A stretch of DNA of 64,000 bases, taken from positions 62,001-126,000 of the forward strand of contig NZ_JAJAQC010000002.1 of assembly GCF_027604915.1 (NCBI RefSeq), written 5' to 3'. Within the stretch, counting starts at the first letter, position 1; every line of letters begins with the position of its first letter. The position numbers were made by a program, and so were the translations under genes. This stretch comes from Streptomonospora mangrovi. Lineage in GTDB: Bacteria > Actinomycetota > Actinomycetes > Streptosporangiales > Streptosporangiaceae. Of this stretch, positions 7,852 to 15,376 are shown piece after piece. Below the pieces are notes generated by a model. It worked only from the letters and a program-made list of their open reading frames with translations. It did no database searches and was not told where the DNA came from.

Positions 7852-8910
7852 CTACTGCGGTGTGCAGCGCGGCAGGTCGTCCAGGTTCTCGCCGGAGCGG
7901 ATGGTCTCCAGCGCCGCGACCGCCTCGCCCAGGTCGGCCACCCGCACGACCTCGATGTCGCCGGTGGCGGCGGAGTCGAAGGTCTGGGCGCAACTGTCCT
8001 CGGCCACCAGGAAGTACTCCGCGCCCAGCCGCTCGGCGCTGACCATCTTCTGCGCCACGCCGCTGACGCCGCCGACCTCGCCCTCGGGGGTGATGGTGCC
8101 GGTGCCGGCGATGTCGTGGCCGCCGGTCAGGCCCTCCCGGCTGAGGCGGTCCATGATCCCCAGGGCGAACATCATGCCCGCGCTGGGTCCGCCGATCTCG
8201 CCGACGCTGATGTCGACGTCGATGGGGAAGTCCATCCGGTCGGCGATGAGCACCCCGATGACGGGGTCGCCCTCCTCGTTCTCGGTGGTCTCCAGCTCGG
8301 TGCGCACCGTCTCGCCGTCGCGCCGCAGGACCAGCCGCACGGGGTCGCCGGGCTCGCGGTCGCCGACCAGCTCCACGGCCTCGTCCTTGTCGCCGACCGG
8401 CTCGCCGTCGACCTCGGTGATGACGTCGCCCTCGCGCAGCTCGCCGTGGGCCGGCATGTCCTCTACCACCCGCGCCACGTAGGCGCGGGTCTCGTAGTCC
8501 ACGCCGAGTTCGTTGAGCGCCGCCGCCGTGGCGTTCATCTGGGAGTCGTTCATCTCCAGGGTCTGGGACTCCGAGATCTCCTCGACGGTCTGGTCCGGCG
8601 GGAACAGCGCCTCCTGGGGCAGCACGGCCTGGCTGGGCGACAGCCAGGCGCCCAGCACCGTGAACAGGTCCATGCGGGTGCCCGGTCCGCCGGCGTACTG
8701 CACGGTGACCATGGACAGCTCGCCCTCGTGCTCGTAGCTGCGGGTGCCGTCGATCTGGATGACCTGCTCGCCGCCGTCGGACTCCCCCAGGGTGTCCAGC
8801 GCGACGCCCGGGGAGGCCACGAGGTAGGGCACGGGGAGGAAGGCCCCCGCGACACCGAAGCCGACCAGCAGCACGACCGCGGCGATCAGGGTCATAGCAC
8901 GACGGAACAT
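7852..8910 (-). CDS. YlbL-type PDZ domain / Lon-like serine protease
   Basis: A 352-residue membrane-anchored protease. One N-terminal membrane helix (residues about 7-24) is followed by a PDZ domain (about 145-200) and a Lon-type catalytic domain. The catalytic dyad is Ser243 in GGPSAGMMF and Lys288 in GVAQKM, both present, so it should be active outside the membrane. Substrates are unknown; in Bacillus the family is linked to envelope quality control. Start ATG at 8910 has a -10 box 7 bases upstream and no ribosome binding site. Confidence 0.9.
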   Translation of the reverse strand: MFRRAMTLIAAVVLLVGFGVAGAFLPVPYLVASPGVALDTLGESDGGEQVIQIDGTRSYEHEGELSMVTVQYAGGPGTRMDLFTVLGAWLSPSQAVLPQEALFPPDQTVEEISESQTLEMNDSQMNATAAALNELGVDYETRAYVARVVEDMPAHGELREGDVITEVDGEPVGDKDEAVELVGDREPGDPVRLVLRRDGETVRTELETTENEEGDPVIGVLIADRMDFPIDVDISVGEIGGPSAGMMFALGIMDRLSREGLTGGHDIAGTGTITPEGEVGGVSGVAQKMVSAERLGAEYFLVAEDSCAQTFDSAATGDIEVVRVADLGEAVAALETIRSGENLDDLPRCTPQ

Positions 8911-8917
8911 GCTGCAC

Positions 8918-8923
8918 AGCCTA
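8918..8923 (-). promoter_or_regulatory. -10 box (TAGGCT) for the PDZ protease gene
   Basis: TAGGCT on the minus strand lies exactly 7 bases before the ATG, predicting a leaderless message. Confidence 0.5.
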
Positions 8924-8954
8924 AAGGTGCCCGGTGGGGACCGGCCTCACCACC

Positions 8955-8980
8955 CGCCCGCGGCCGGCCGGCCGCGGGCG
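8955..8980 (-). terminator. 26-bp perfect palindrome between moaE and the PDZ protease gene
   Basis: A perfectly self-complementary 26-base GC-only sequence lies 47 bases past the moaE stop. As RNA it would fold with a minimal loop. No U-run follows. It is probably the moaE terminator, but a protein-binding palindrome is possible. Confidence 0.4.
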
Positions 8981-9027
8981 GCATCGGCCGACACCGCCCG
9001 GCACCGCCCGGCCCCGCCCTGGTGCGG

Positions 9028-9465
9028 CTACTCGGCGCCCACCCACTCGGCGCCGCCGTCGGAGAACTCCTGGTGCTTCCAAATGGGGACCTCGGCCTTG
9101 ATGTCGTCGATGAGGCGGCGGCAGGCCGCGAACGCCTCGTCGCGGTGGCCGGCCGCGGCGGCGACCACCACCGCGGTGTCGCCGATGCGGAGTTCGCCGA
9201 CGCGGTGCAGCGCCGCGACCCGGCACACCGGGCGGCTGTGGCCGGCGGTGTCGGCGACGACCTTCTCCATCACGCGCCGCATCTCCGACTCGGCGCTGGG
9301 ATGGGCGGAGTAGGACAGCCGCACCACGTCGCGGCCGTGGTCGTGGTCGCGGACGGTCCCGACGAAGAACGCCGTGCCGCCCGCGCGGGGGTCGCCCACC
9401 GCCGAGACGACCTCGTCGATGGAGAGGGGGGTTTCGCGCAGTCCTACCAGGGTGATTGCATCCAC
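9028..9465 (-). CDS. moaE: molybdopterin synthase catalytic subunit
   Basis: A 145-residue MoaE. With MoaD it transfers sulfur to cyclic pyranopterin monophosphate to make molybdopterin in the cytosol. The active-site signature IKAEVPIWKHQ is intact (two catalytic lysines), as are FVGTVRDHDHGRDV and the HRVGELRIGD strand. GTG at 9465 is the first start that fits the family N-terminus and sits 7 bases after a -10 box. No moaD is adjacent; MoeZ at 38693-39853 probably supplies the sulfur-carrier chemistry. Confidence 0.92.
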   Translation of the reverse strand: MDAITLVGLRETPLSIDEVVSAVGDPRAGGTAFFVGTVRDHDHGRDVVRLSYSAHPSAESEMRRVMEKVVADTAGHSRPVCRVAALHRVGELRIGDTAVVVAAAAGHRDEAFAACRRLIDDIKAEVPIWKHQEFSDGGAEWVGAE

Positions 9466-9472
9466 GGTTTCG

Positions 9473-9478
9473 ACCGTA
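9473..9478 (-). promoter_or_regulatory. -10 box (TACGGT) for moaE
   Basis: TACGGT on the minus strand is 7 bases upstream of the GTG start with no Shine-Dalgarno sequence between. Confidence 0.45.
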
Positions 9479-9537
9479 TCAACCCGGCTCGTCCCCGCGA
9501 GGGCCGTGCGGGGCCGGTGTCGGCCGCACCCGCGCGG

Positions 9538-9567
9538 CCCGGCGGGCGGGCCGACCCGCCCGCCGGG
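9538..9567 (-). terminator. hairpin after the SDR gene
   Basis: A perfect 13-bp G/C stem with a 4-base loop lies 24 bases downstream of the SDR stop codon on the minus strand. It has no U-run. Confidence 0.45.
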
Positions 9568-9590
9568 CCGGGCGGCGGTGCCGGGCCCGG

Positions 9591-10739
9591 TCAGCGGGAG
9601 CGGCGTTTGCGCAGGTGGTGGACTGCGGCGGCGGTGCCGATGGCGGCGGCCGCCGCCCCGGCCGCGCCGGCGGCGGTGATGGTGACCTCCTTGCGGCCCA
9701 CGTGGCGCCCCACGAGCGCGGCCTTGCCGCCGCGCGCCTCCAGCAGCGCCCGCAGCGCCGCCTCGTTGTCGTAGGAGGGCCGCCAGCCGGCCTCGCGCAG
9801 GGTGGTGCAGTCGACCACGCACGGGTAGACCAGGAACTTCATCTCCTGGGCCGTGGCCGGGGTGAACCCGACCTGGTGCAGCCGGTGCGTGGCGCCGAAG
9901 ACCACGTTGGCGGGCAGCTCGAACCGGCGCAGCCCGGCGATCTCCTCGGCCGCGCGCTGGGGCAGGGCGCCCTCGCAGCCCACCGCCAGCGCGCCGCCCT
10001 TGCCCTCCACGCCGTTGACGACGACGAACGCCAGCGCGTCGGCGAGGTCCTCGACGTGGCAGAACTGCCAGCTCTGCTCGTGGCCGCGCACCGTCAGCAG
10101 CCGGGGCGCGGCGAAGTGCCGGGTGAGCGCGGTGTCCAGGTCGGGGCCCACCAGGGGCGCCGGGCGCACCACGGTGACCGACAGGCCGGGGTGGGCGCGG
10201 CGGGCGCGCTGGGCGAGGTCCTCGATCTCCACGAGGTCGCCGACCAGCCCGGCGCCGGTCTCGGTGCCGACCTCGGAGTCCTCGGGCATGGGCACCGGGT
10301 TGGCGGGGCCGGCGCCGTGGACGGCGGTGCCGGTGACCAGCACCGCGCGGGGCACGCGCAGCGCGGCGGCGGCGGTGAGCACGGTCTGGGCGGCGCGGAT
10401 GTTGCCGGCCCGCCGCTTCGTGCCGGGGACCTCCAGGGAGCGGTCCACGTCGGTGTGCACCAGCACGTCGACGCCGGCCAGGCACTGCGCGAGCGCGGGG
10501 CTGCGGACGTCGGCGGTGCGCCAGGTGAGGCCCGGTGCCGCCGGGGCGCCGCCGCCGTCCTCGGCCGCCGGCCGCCCGGTGATGGCGACGATTTCCCGGA
10601 CCCGCCCGGAACCCATTGCCGTGACCAGGCGTTCCACCAGCAAGCGGCCGACGCCCCAGTCAGCGCCGGTGACCGCCACCACGGGTGCGCCGTGACTGGT
10701 GGTGTGCTGTGGGCGAACCTGGCTGTTTTCGGTATTCAC
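9591..10739 (-). CDS. NAD-dependent epimerase/dehydratase-like SDR protein
   Basis: A 382-residue extended short-chain dehydrogenase-like protein. The Rossmann start VVAVTGADWGVGRLL (about residues 19-33) differs from the usual TGxxGxxG, with Asp-Trp in the loop. VTGTAVHGAG occupies the place of the catalytic Ser strand. A clear YxxxK is not seen, so catalysis is doubtful. The C-terminus has a hydrophobic Ala-rich helix and a basic RKRRSR tail, suggesting membrane attachment. GTG start at 10739. Actinobacteria keep such a protein divergent from the Zincin_2 gene. Confidence 0.75.
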   Translation of the reverse strand: MNTENSQVRPQHTTSHGAPVVAVTGADWGVGRLLVERLVTAMGSGRVREIVAITGRPAAEDGGGAPAAPGLTWRTADVRSPALAQCLAGVDVLVHTDVDRSLEVPGTKRRAGNIRAAQTVLTAAAALRVPRAVLVTGTAVHGAGPANPVPMPEDSEVGTETGAGLVGDLVEIEDLAQRARRAHPGLSVTVVRPAPLVGPDLDTALTRHFAAPRLLTVRGHEQSWQFCHVEDLADALAFVVVNGVEGKGGALAVGCEGALPQRAAEEIAGLRRFELPANVVFGATHRLHQVGFTPATAQEMKFLVYPCVVDCTTLREAGWRPSYDNEAALRALLEARGGKAALVGRHVGRKEVTITAAGAAGAAAAAIGTAAAVHHLRKRRSR

Positions 10740-10801
10740 TCCGGGCGGCTCCCAGCTAACGTGACAGTGGAGACAAACCTAATCCTGCCTGAGGTCTAAT
10801 C

Positions 10802-12361
10802 GTGAGCGACCTTCCCTTTGGTTTCAGCATGCCGAACGATCCCGACGACGAGTCCGGGCGCCGGTCGGGCGACTCCGGCCCGGGTGCCGGCAGCGGCGGC
10901 CCAGGCGGTGGCGTCCCGGGTGGCGGCCTCCCGGGCGGCGGCGACCCCGGAATGCCGGGCGGGTTCCCCTTCGGGGACCCCCAGCAGATGGCGCAGATGC
11001 TGCGCCAGTTCGCCGACATGATGGCCGCCCAGTCCGCGCCCTCGGGGCAGCAGCCCCAGGCGGGCTCGGTCAACTGGGACATGGCCAAGAACATCGCCCG
11101 CCACACCGTCTCCCAGAAGGGCGATTCCAGCGTCGGCGCGCACGACTACGCCAAGGTGCAGGAGGCGCTGCGGCTGGCCGACCTGTGGGCCAACGAGGCC
11201 ACGGCCCTGCCCTCGGGCGTGCACACCATGCAGGCGTGGAGCCGCGCGGAGTGGGTCGAGAAGACCATGCCCACCTGGTCGCGGCTGTGCGCGCCGCTGA
11301 CCGCGCGGCTCGTGGAGTCCATGGGCCAGAACCTGCCCGGCGAGGTCCAGTCGATGGCCGGGCCGCTGGTGGGCATGGTCCGCCAGATGGGCGGCATGCT
11401 GGTGGGCCAGCAGGCGGGCCAGGCCATCGGCGAGCTGGCCGGCGAGGTCGTGGGCTCCACCGACGTCGGGGTGCCGCTGGCCGGCGAGGGCACGGCGGCG
11501 CTGCTGCCCGACGGCGTGCGCGCCTTCGGCGAGGGCCTGAGCATCCCCCAGGACGAGATCCGGCTGTACCTGGCGGCGCGCGAGGTCGCGCTGCACCGCC
11601 TCTTCGGGCACGTGCCGTGGCTGCGCGCGCACGTCTTCAGCCTGGTCGAGGAGTACGCCAACGGCATGTCCTTCGACATGAGCGCGCTGGAGGAGCGGCT
11701 GGGCCAGGTCGACCTCGGCAACCCCGAAGCGCTCCAGGAGGCGCTGGCGGGCGCCGACGGCGAGGGCCTGTTCCAGCCGCAGGACACCCCGCAGCAGAAG
11801 GCGTCGCTGGCGCGGCTGGAGACCACGCTGGCGCTGGTGGAGGGCTGGCTGTCGGTCGTCGTGGACGACTCCGTCAGCGGCCGGCTGCCCCACGCGGCCT
11901 CGCTGGCCGAGGCCATCCGGCGCCGCCGCGCCACGGGCGGCCCGGCCGAGCACACCTTCGCCACGCTGGTGGGCCTGGAGTTGCGGCCCCGCCGCCTGCG
12001 TGAGGCGGCGGCGCTGTGGCGTGCGCTGACCGACGCGCGCGGCGTCCAGGGCCGCGACGCCGTGTGGGAGCACCCCGACCTCATGCCCTCCAGCGACGAC
12101 CTCGACAACCCCGAGCCGTTCGTGCGGGGCCGCGCCGAGGGCGAAGGCGACGACCTCGACATCAGCCGGTTCACAGAGGCGGCGGAGGCAGCGGAGGAGG
12201 CCGCCGGGGGCGCCGAGGGCACCGGTGGAACTGAGGGTGCGGCGGGCACCGGGCAGGCCGGGGCCGAGAGCGGCGGCAGCGGCGAGGCCGACGGCGACGG
12301 CGGCGAGGACGGTCCCGAGCGCGGCAAGGGCTCCGGTCCAGGCGGCCCGGGGGCCGCGTGA
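10802..12361 (+). CDS. Zincin_2 (DUF2342) family putative zinc metalloprotease
   Basis: A 519-residue protein of the DUF2342/Zincin_2 family, orthologous in context to mycobacterial Rv3195. The N-terminal 50 residues and the C-terminal 90 are Gly/Ser/Glu-rich and look unfolded; the helical core is about 60-400. The family site reads EVALHRLFGHVPW and is not a canonical HExxH, which I do not find anywhere in the protein. Protease activity is therefore an assumption of the family name. GTG at 10802 has GAGG 7 bases upstream. The next gene overlaps by 4 bases, so they are translationally coupled. Confidence 0.82.
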   Translation: MSDLPFGFSMPNDPDDESGRRSGDSGPGAGSGGPGGGVPGGGLPGGGDPGMPGGFPFGDPQQMAQMLRQFADMMAAQSAPSGQQPQAGSVNWDMAKNIARHTVSQKGDSSVGAHDYAKVQEALRLADLWANEATALPSGVHTMQAWSRAEWVEKTMPTWSRLCAPLTARLVESMGQNLPGEVQSMAGPLVGMVRQMGGMLVGQQAGQAIGELAGEVVGSTDVGVPLAGEGTAALLPDGVRAFGEGLSIPQDEIRLYLAAREVALHRLFGHVPWLRAHVFSLVEEYANGMSFDMSALEERLGQVDLGNPEALQEALAGADGEGLFQPQDTPQQKASLARLETTLALVEGWLSVVVDDSVSGRLPHAASLAEAIRRRRATGGPAEHTFATLVGLELRPRRLREAAALWRALTDARGVQGRDAVWEHPDLMPSSDDLDNPEPFVRGRAEGEGDDLDISRFTEAAEAAEEAAGGAEGTGGTEGAAGTGQAGAESGGSGEADGDGGEDGPERGKGSGPGGPGAA

Positions 12362-12921
12362 GCCTGACCGCGCTGCACGACGACGCCCGCGCGGTCCTGT
12401 CCTCCTGGCAGGCGCCCGACCCCGCCCAGGAGCGGCTGCGCCGCGCCTACCTGGACCACCTGGACCGCCACCCCGACGCCATGTCGCGCGGCTGCCTGGC
12501 CGGGCACCTCACCGCCAGCGCCGCGATCGTCGACCCCGACGGCACGCGGGCGGTGCTCACCCTGCACCGCAAGATCGGCAAGTGGCTCCAGACCGGCGGC
12601 CACTGCGAGGAGGGCGACTCCTCGCTGGGCGCCGCCGCCCTGCGCGAGGCCGCCGAGGAGTCCGGGATCACCGGGCTGCGCCTGCTGCCGGGTCCGGTGC
12701 GGCTGGACCGGCACTGGGTGGGCTGCGGCGGCGGCACCTGGCATCTGGACGTGCAGTACGCGGCCGTCGCCCTGGCGGGCGACGCCCCGTTGGCACTGGA
12801 CGCCGAGGAGTCCGCCGACCTCGGCTGGTTCCCCGTGGAGGCCGTACCCGACCCCAGCGACGACGCCTGCCGCACCCTGATCCGCGCAGCGGCCCACGCG
12901 GCCCGCGCCGCCCGGACCTGA
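12358..12921 (+). CDS. Nudix hydrolase
   Basis: A 187-residue Nudix protein expected to hydrolyse a nucleoside-diphosphate-linked substrate in the cytosol. The box is GGHCEEGD, seven residues, then REAAEESG. The first conserved Glu of the consensus is Asp here, while the metal-binding REAAEE core is intact. A helical extension of about 45 residues precedes the domain. It starts at a GTG overlapping the Zincin_2 stop codon (GTGA). The substrate is unknown. Confidence 0.85.
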   Translation: MSLTALHDDARAVLSSWQAPDPAQERLRRAYLDHLDRHPDAMSRGCLAGHLTASAAIVDPDGTRAVLTLHRKIGKWLQTGGHCEEGDSSLGAAALREAAEESGITGLRLLPGPVRLDRHWVGCGGGTWHLDVQYAAVALAGDAPLALDAEESADLGWFPVEAVPDPSDDACRTLIRAAAHAARAART

Positions 12922-13255
12922 TCTGACCTGCCCCCGCTGTCCCCGCTCGCGACCGCCGGGTCGCCGAGCGGGCAGCCGGGGCCGGCCGGTGGCCCGGGCC
13001 GCCTGCCATCGTGGCCGCGCGTGGTCGATGTCGGCGACGGAGCACCGATGGCGGCCGGTGGCGCGTGCGAGCGGTCACCGCCCTGCCGTGCGGTGGTCGG
13101 TGTGGGCGACGAGGGCGGCAACGGCAGCGGACGTCCCGGGCGGGCGCACACCGGGCCGCACGCCCGAACCCCCACCCGCCCTCGCCGCCCCTGTGGCCAC
13201 CCCCATCACCGGCACGAGGACCGATGATCGCGGCCGAAGCCCGCACCTCAGCTCC
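12922..13255. other. 334-base intergenic region between convergent genes
   Basis: It lies between the ends of the Nudix and M48 genes. A GC-only hairpin at about 12942-12972 could terminate the Nudix transcript. The rest shows no codon bias, promoter or repeat that I can support. Confidence 0.4.
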
Positions 13256-13897
13256 TCAACTGCCGCCCATCCCGGCGTCGTCGGCCGGGTGGAGGTCGGC
13301 CGCCGGGCGGCCGTGGGCAGCGAGGTCCGCGCTCTCGTCGGGGTGCAGGTCCTCGACGTCGTCGTCCAGTTCGGCGGCCTCGGGGCCGCCGGGGTCGGTG
13401 CGCGCGGCGGCGCTCACGCCCTCCAGGTAGCCCCGGGCGCGTTCGGCCTTGGGGTAGCGGTGCACGAGTTCCCAGAACTCCGCGCCGTGGTGCGGGATGA
13501 GCAGGTGCACGAGTTCGTGGACGAGGACGTAGTCGACCACCCACGCGGGCATTCCGGCCAGCCGCTTGGACAGCCGGATCGACCGGTTCTCAGGAGTGCA
13601 GGAGCCCCACCGGGCCCGCTGGTTGTCGACCCAGCGCACGGTCGCCGGGCGGGCGCGGCCATCGAGGTAGCGGTCGGCGAGGTCGCGGGCGCGGGCGTGC
13701 AGGGCGTCGTCGTCGGGGCGGCGGCGCTCCTCGCGTGCCTCCAACCGCTCCAGCATGCGGTCCACCCAGCGCTGCTCCTCAGCGCGGGAGAACGTCGCGG
13801 GAACGAGGACCACCGTTTTGTCGCCGTCGCGGTAGGCGGACACGGTCCGCCTGCGGCGGGAGCTTCGGCGTACCTCGATCTTGGTGTTCGGAGGCAC
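13256..13897 (-). CDS. YgjP-type (DUF45) M48-like metallopeptidase
   Basis: A 213-residue zinc metallopeptidase-like protein. The zinc site is HELVHLLIPHH (about residues 125-135), followed by the Glu of EFWELVHRY, and preceded by RWGSCTPENRSIRLS, the signature of the YgjP/DUF45 family. Most members are cytosolic with unknown substrates; YgjP-like domains also occur in restriction and SprT-like proteins. The C-terminal 45 residues are acidic and variable. Start is GTG at 13897, 6 bases after a -10 box. Confidence 0.88.
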   Translation of the reverse strand: MPPNTKIEVRRSSRRRRTVSAYRDGDKTVVLVPATFSRAEEQRWVDRMLERLEAREERRRPDDDALHARARDLADRYLDGRARPATVRWVDNQRARWGSCTPENRSIRLSKRLAGMPAWVVDYVLVHELVHLLIPHHGAEFWELVHRYPKAERARGYLEGVSAAARTDPGGPEAAELDDDVEDLHPDESADLAAHGRPAADLHPADDAGMGGS

Positions 13898-13903
13898 GAA
13901 TTC

Positions 13904-13909
13904 ACGTTA
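13904..13909 (-). promoter_or_regulatory. -10 box (TAACGT) for the YgjP-like gene
   Basis: TAACGT on the minus strand lies 6 bases before the GTG start; no ribosome binding site is present. A TTGTCA is too close (9 bases) to act as its -35. Confidence 0.45.
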
Positions 13910-14080
13910 GCCCAAGGTTGACAACCGTCACAGGGCGGCGGTGCCGCTTTTTCATGCGAACGCACCGTTTTCCGCCATTCCGCAGGGCCCGGAAGACCCG
14001 GCCGTTTAGCGCAATCCGCATTGACCTGGGGCGCGCTTCAGCCAAACCGCATGGCCGGATCCGGCCATGCCGAAAAGGCG

Positions 14081-14109
14081 GCGGGGCCGCCTCGTCGAGG
14101 CGGCCCCGC
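14081..14109 (-). terminator. terminator after whiB7 and the small ORF
   Basis: A 13-bp G/C stem with a 3-base loop is followed on the minus strand by CGCCTTTTCGG, about 65 bases downstream of the 52-codon ORF. Confidence 0.5.
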
Positions 14110-14173
14110 GGTGGCGGTGGGCGTGGCGTGGACTCAGGGTGCGGCCCCCGCCCACCAGGGTCGGCTCAAGCCG

Positions 14174-14332
14174 TCAACACAGGCGTGACCGCGCGAGTTC
14201 CATGAGGGCGCGTTCGGCCCGCTCGCGCTCGCGGCGCTCGGCGCGGACCTGCCGGGCCGTGAGGCGGTGGCGCTGGCGGTCGCGGTCGTGGTCGACGGTC
14301 CGCTGCAAGCGGACGAGTTCGTAGAGCAGCAT
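14174..14332 (-). CDS. small highly charged protein downstream of whiB7
   Basis: A 52-residue ORF starting ATG at 14332, with AAAGGA upstream, on the same strand and 80 bases after whiB7. The product is almost entirely helical and charged (VRAERRERERAERALMELA), with 15 Arg residues; a coiled coil or nucleic-acid-binding helix is likely. It would be co-transcribed with whiB7 and end before the hairpin at 14081. No family recognised. Coding status rests on the start context and position. Confidence 0.45.
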   Translation of the reverse strand: MLLYELVRLQRTVDHDRDRQRHRLTARQVRAERRERERAERALMELARSRLC

Positions 14333-14412
14333 TTTCGGCGGTGTCCTTTTCAGCAAAGTCGTGCGGTGAGTGGTTTGGGCGGTGGGGACGAGGGCGTGGC
14401 GTGCGACCGGGG

Positions 14413-14691
14413 TCAGGCCGCGACGGGCTCGGCGTCCTTGCGGGGCCGGCCGCGGGGCCGCTTGCGGGGCACGACCTTGCCGGCGACGAGCAGCTGCCCA
14501 CCCCAGACACCCCAGGGCTCCCGGCGCTCCAGCGCATCGGCCAGGCACTGCTCGCGGACCGGGCAGTCCTGGCAGATGGCCTTGGCCGCCTCGACGTCCG
14601 CCGGGGCCTCGGCGAAGAAGAGGTCGGGCTCGGTACGGCACAGGATCTCGGCGTCCCCGAAGGTCGAAGTCTCCAGGACCGACGCAAGCAT
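14413..14691 (-). CDS. whiB7: WhiB7-type redox-responsive transcription factor
   Basis: A 92-residue Wbl protein that binds a 4Fe-4S cluster and the housekeeping sigma factor to activate intrinsic antibiotic resistance genes. Cluster ligands are Cys18, Cys40, Cys43 and Cys49 (C..CxxC..C). The Wbl turn GVWGGQLL (61-68) is followed by the AT-hook RGRPR at 80-84, which distinguishes WhiB7 from other Wbl proteins. ATG at 14691 has GGGAGG 6 bases upstream. It lies near uvrD2 as in mycobacteria. Regulation: AT-rich promoter, 96-codon upstream ORF and a terminator in a roughly 550-base leader. Confidence 0.93.
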   Translation of the reverse strand: MLASVLETSTFGDAEILCRTEPDLFFAEAPADVEAAKAICQDCPVREQCLADALERREPWGVWGGQLLVAGKVVPRKRPRGRPRKDAEPVAA

Positions 14692-14825
14692 CGGTGTCCT
14701 CCCTGATCAAAGATGGTCTCGAACGCGGTTGGCGACTACATCTGCCGGATCGGTGATCCGGCGGTGGGGCCAAGACCTGCGAAGCGATCCCGGGAGTACC
14801 GCCCCTGGAGGGGGTTCTCCGGTGA

Positions 14826-14865
14826 GATCAAAATGGCCGCGGCCCCGATGTGGGGTCCGCGGCCA
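14826..14865 (-). terminator. intrinsic terminator (attenuator) in the whiB7 leader
   Basis: On the minus strand a 13-bp stem with one bulged base and a 5-base loop is followed directly by TTTTGATCTC. It lies 23 bases after the stop of the upstream ORF and about 140 bases before whiB7. A competing stem (CGGCC near 14880 with GGCCG near 14862) would use the 5' arm of this hairpin, so antitermination is plausible. Confidence 0.75.
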
Positions 14866-14888
14866 CGGGAAGACACCCGGCCGTTTCG

Positions 14889-15179
14889 TTAAGCCGGAAT
14901 GCCCCGTGGACACTCCCCCACGACGCCCTTGGGGCGCGGGGTTCCTGCTGCGAACTGGGTTTCCAGTCGGCTGATATCCGCCGTGCGGGCGAAGTGGGCA
15001 TACGTGGCCCCTTGACCGCCGGCTGCCTGGGTCTGGATGAGGCTCCGCAGAGCACCTCCCAGCACGCCGGACTGCCGCGACTCACCGCACATGGCGCCCA
15101 TGCGAACGGCGGTGCCCCAGCGCATGCCAGAGAACTCGCCGGACACGGCGATCAAACCGAGCTTGGAGTTAACGATCAT
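14889..15179 (-). CDS. upstream ORF in the whiB7 leader, 96 codons
   Basis: ATG at 15179 follows AAGGAGGTG, one of the strongest ribosome binding sites in the window. The frame runs 96 codons to TAA at 14889, just before the attenuator. The product (MIVNSKLGLIAVSG at the start, PKGVVGECPRGIPA at the end) matches no family I know. Its codons end in A/T far more often than in flanking genes (gtt, ggt, ttg, tct, gga), so the peptide may matter less than the act of translating it. WhiB7 genes of other actinobacteria have upstream ORFs that sense ribosome inhibition; this one likely does the same. Confidence 0.7.
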   Translation of the reverse strand: MIVNSKLGLIAVSGEFSGMRWGTAVRMGAMCGESRQSGVLGGALRSLIQTQAAGGQGATYAHFARTADISRLETQFAAGTPRPKGVVGECPRGIPA

Positions 15180-15250
15180 TTGATGAGACACCTCCTTCAC
15201 AGTCGGGCCGTGGACTTCCGTCCGAGGCCGGCGCGGGCGCTGATGGGACA

Positions 15251-15289
15251 AGAGTAGAGGGGGCTCCGAAGAACGGGCAACTTATTTTT
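15251..15289 (-). promoter_or_regulatory. WhiB7-autoregulated promoter of whiB7
   Basis: On the minus strand an AT-rich block (AAAAATAAG, 15281-15289) abuts the -35 hexamer TTGCCC (15275-15280), which is 18 bases from the -10 TACTCT (15251-15256). An AT-rich patch directly upstream of -35 is the known target of the WhiB7 AT-hook, so autoactivation is expected. The start site near 15244 leaves about 65 bases before the upstream ORF. Confidence 0.75.
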
Positions 15290-15376
15290 GACCTGCGATG
15301 ACGCTGTGGGGCGGCCGGATGCGGCCGTGGGCGGGCGGAACCGGGCGCGGCCGCGCGGCGTCCGCCCGCGCGGGTC

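Noticed and set aside
12989-13921. A 310-codon frame on the plus strand across the intergenic region
   Set aside because: It mostly mirrors the YgjP-like gene; the intergenic part has no codon bias or start signal.
14707-14913. A 68-codon frame between whiB7 and its upstream ORF
   Set aside because: It spans the attenuator hairpin and has no ribosome binding site.
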